Assembly (NCBI GenBank): GCA_035526665.1
Contig: DATLBY010000215.1
Location: forward strand, 1 to 6,122
Length of the DNA stretch: 6,122 nt
Source: DATLBY01 sp035526665
GTDB taxonomy: Bacteria; Acidobacteriota; Terriglobia; Bryobacterales; Bryobacteraceae
Reading direction: 5' to 3'
Every line of letters starts with the position of its first letter. The stretch's first letter is position 1. This document shows positions 4,627-6,122 of this stretch, in pieces. A program made the translations under genes and the position numbers. The notes under the pieces are model-generated. The model was not told the DNA's origin. It ran no database searches and saw only the letters and a program-made list of their open reading frames with translations.

Positions 4627-6122
4627 TGAAAACTGCAAGCAAACATTCGGGCGAAAAAGGTCAGGCTCTCCTGATTGTTGTACTGGCGATGGGAATTTTC
4701 TTGATTGGAGCACTGGGTTTAGCCGTGGACGGCGCACAGATGTACGGCCATAGGCAGATGGCTCAAACGGCCGCGGACGCAGCCGCCCAGGCAGGCATTC
4801 TGAGTATTTTCAATGGAACTAATGGTGCGGGAGCCGCTGGGTTTGCGGCTACACCCGGTACTTCGTTTGTCTGCGCCATATCGGATGCGAGAACGCCATG
4901 CGTGTATGCGGCCAGTAATGGGTTTGGCGGGACCAACGCCGATGTTGTGACAGTGAATTTTCCGAATCCCCCTGCCGCCGCAGTTCCCGGCGTGACATTG
5001 TCCACGTCTGACCCGACTTCCGTTATTAAAGTTACCGTTCAGCGAACATTGAATACGGGGCTGATCCGGCTTCTTGGGCCATCGACTTCCACCATCCAAG
5101 CAGCAGCCACGGCTGCCATCGTGGATCTCTTTGCTCCCATTCCCATTCTGATCACACATCCAAATCTTTCCGGCGCCTTGAGCTCGAACGGGAATCCTTC
5201 GGTTACCGTCTGTGGAGGGGCAACCCGCAGTATCCAGGTGAATTCGCTCAGTTCGACTGCCTTGACCATGAGCAGTAATACCACCATCGACCTATCGAAG
5301 GCAGGTCCGTACGATTCACTTGTGAATCCCTGCACTACCGGAACCGGCGCCGACTTCGGCAACCATGGCGGTCCAGCAGCTTACCCGTTCACTTTTATTC
5401 CAGGCATAGGCAAGTACGTGCAGCCCGCCTCAGTAATCGTGGATCCGCTTGCAAACGTTCCTGCCCCTAGTGCTCCGAGCACGATCGGCGTAAAAGTTCC
5501 TCTGGCAGACGGAGTGAGCGGATGTCCCTCGCCGTCGCCCAAGGCATGTTACTTGTACTCCCCAGGATTGTATACCGGCGGCATCCTCGTCAAAAATGAG
5601 ACAGCGGTGTTTAAGCCCGGCCTGTATTACATGGACGGCGGAGGCTTCAAGAATGAATCCAACGGGTTAATGCTCATGGGCACCGGTTTTGCGTCTGATC
5701 CGAGCACTGGCGCCGGAATGGTGGTTTACAACACTGGGGTTGGCACCTTCGACGTAGGGTCCAATGCCGACGCGAGCCTGGTGGGATCGGATGTTACATC
5801 CATTTATAAAGGCATTCTGTTTTTTAATGATCGCAACGGGCCCGCAAACACTGGGATCGGCGGCGGCGCGGATGAACATAAGTTTGGCGGCGGCGGAGCG
5901 TCGACTTTTAAAGGCACCATTTACATTCACAATACAGTCGCTGTCATGAGCGATCCGACACACTTCCAGAGAGTCCTTTTGCAAGGTAATCCGGGCAGCA
6001 CTACAAAAGTGATCGGCGAAATTATTGTAAATGCCTTGCAGTTAGGCGGCAATCCAGCAATTCTCATGCAACTGGACGCTACGGCGCTCCTGAATGTACG
6101 CCAAGTCGCTTTGGTCCGGTAA
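4626..6122 (+). CDS. tadG: TadG-like pilus assembly protein with long beta-rich outer domain
   Basis: This 498-residue protein belongs to the Tad/TadG-like group (N-terminal TadE/G-like domain). The N-terminus has a basic start, then GQALLIVVLAMGIFLIGALG (12-31) as a membrane helix, followed by LAVDGAQMYGHRQMAQTAAD (32-51), which matches the family hallmark of an Asp after the helix and an Ala-rich AADAAAQAG segment. Position +5 after Gly12 is Ile rather than Glu, so prepilin-type cleavage is doubtful. The rest should be extracytoplasmic. Residues about 312-485 are Gly/Asn-rich with alternating hydrophobics: PGLYTGGI (313-320), PGLYYMDGGG (331-340), YKGILFFNDRN (394-404) and FKGTIYIHN (428-436). 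I recognise this as the beta-helix-like C-terminal module seen in many Tad-domain proteins. Six cysteines (83, 92, 196, 236, 300, 308) could form disulfides. No von Willebrand A metal site (DxSxS) is visible, unlike many TadG proteins. The start has no good Shine-Dalgarno site (GAGGGG at 4607-4612 is 13 bases away) and probably depends on termination-reinitiation at TAATG. The gene ends on the last base of the window. Confidence 0.87.
   Translation: MKTASKHSGEKGQALLIVVLAMGIFLIGALGLAVDGAQMYGHRQMAQTAADAAAQAGILSIFNGTNGAGAAGFAATPGTSFVCAISDARTPCVYAASNGFGGTNADVVTVNFPNPPAAAVPGVTLSTSDPTSVIKVTVQRTLNTGLIRLLGPSTSTIQAAATAAIVDLFAPIPILITHPNLSGALSSNGNPSVTVCGGATRSIQVNSLSSTALTMSSNTTIDLSKAGPYDSLVNPCTTGTGADFGNHGGPAAYPFTFIPGIGKYVQPASVIVDPLANVPAPSAPSTIGVKVPLADGVSGCPSPSPKACYLYSPGLYTGGILVKNETAVFKPGLYYMDGGGFKNESNGLMLMGTGFASDPSTGAGMVVYNTGVGTFDVGSNADASLVGSDVTSIYKGILFFNDRNGPANTGIGGGADEHKFGGGGASTFKGTIYIHNTVAVMSDPTHFQRVLLQGNPGSTTKVIGEIIVNALQLGGNPAILMQLDATALLNVRQVALVR

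Overview
The window is part of a Tad (tight adherence, Flp-type type IVc pilus) locus. Every gene lies on the + strand and the genes are packed closely, as in an operon. The order is: the C-terminal half of the CpaF/TadA secretion ATPase (cut by the left edge), TadB, TadC, a 30-codon membrane microprotein ORF, a hairpin in a 107-base gap, a DUF192-family protein, a PilZ-domain protein, two consecutive TadE-type pseudopilins, and a 498-residue TadG-like protein whose stop codon is the last three bases of the window.

The DNA is moderately GC-rich by eye and has Gram-negative-type Shine-Dalgarno sites. The order CpaF-TadB-TadC-DUF192-PilZ-TadE-TadE-TadG resembles what I recall of Tad loci in Acidobacteriota. 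That assignment is an inference from gene order and protein style, and nothing here proves it. No rRNA, tRNA, CRISPR, insertion sequence or phage signal was seen.

Layout: positions 1-2602 hold the inner-membrane motor, made of the hexameric ATPase CpaF and the two GspF-like platform proteins TadB and TadC. Positions 2603-2823 hold the microprotein ORF and the hairpin, which looks like a boundary between two modules. Positions 2824-6122 hold the regulatory and surface module. There the PilZ gene overlaps the first tadE by 8 bases, the two tadE genes overlap by 4 (ATGA), and the second tadE overlaps tadG by 1 (TAATG), so these four genes are probably translationally coupled.

How they work together: CpaF would power pilus assembly through TadB/TadC. 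The TadE pair and the TadG-like protein would be membrane-anchored, prepilin-like accessory subunits with extracytoplasmic domains. The PilZ protein could bring c-di-GMP control to the system. The role of the DUF192 protein in a Tad locus is unknown. The major pilin (flp), prepilin peptidase (tadV/cpaA), secretin (cpaC/rcpA), cpaB/rcpC and tadZ/cpaE are not in the window and may lie upstream.

I see no wholly new system. The least explained items are the microprotein, the DUF192 gene, the PilZ gene coupled to pseudopilins, and the beta-rich C-terminal half of the TadG-like protein.
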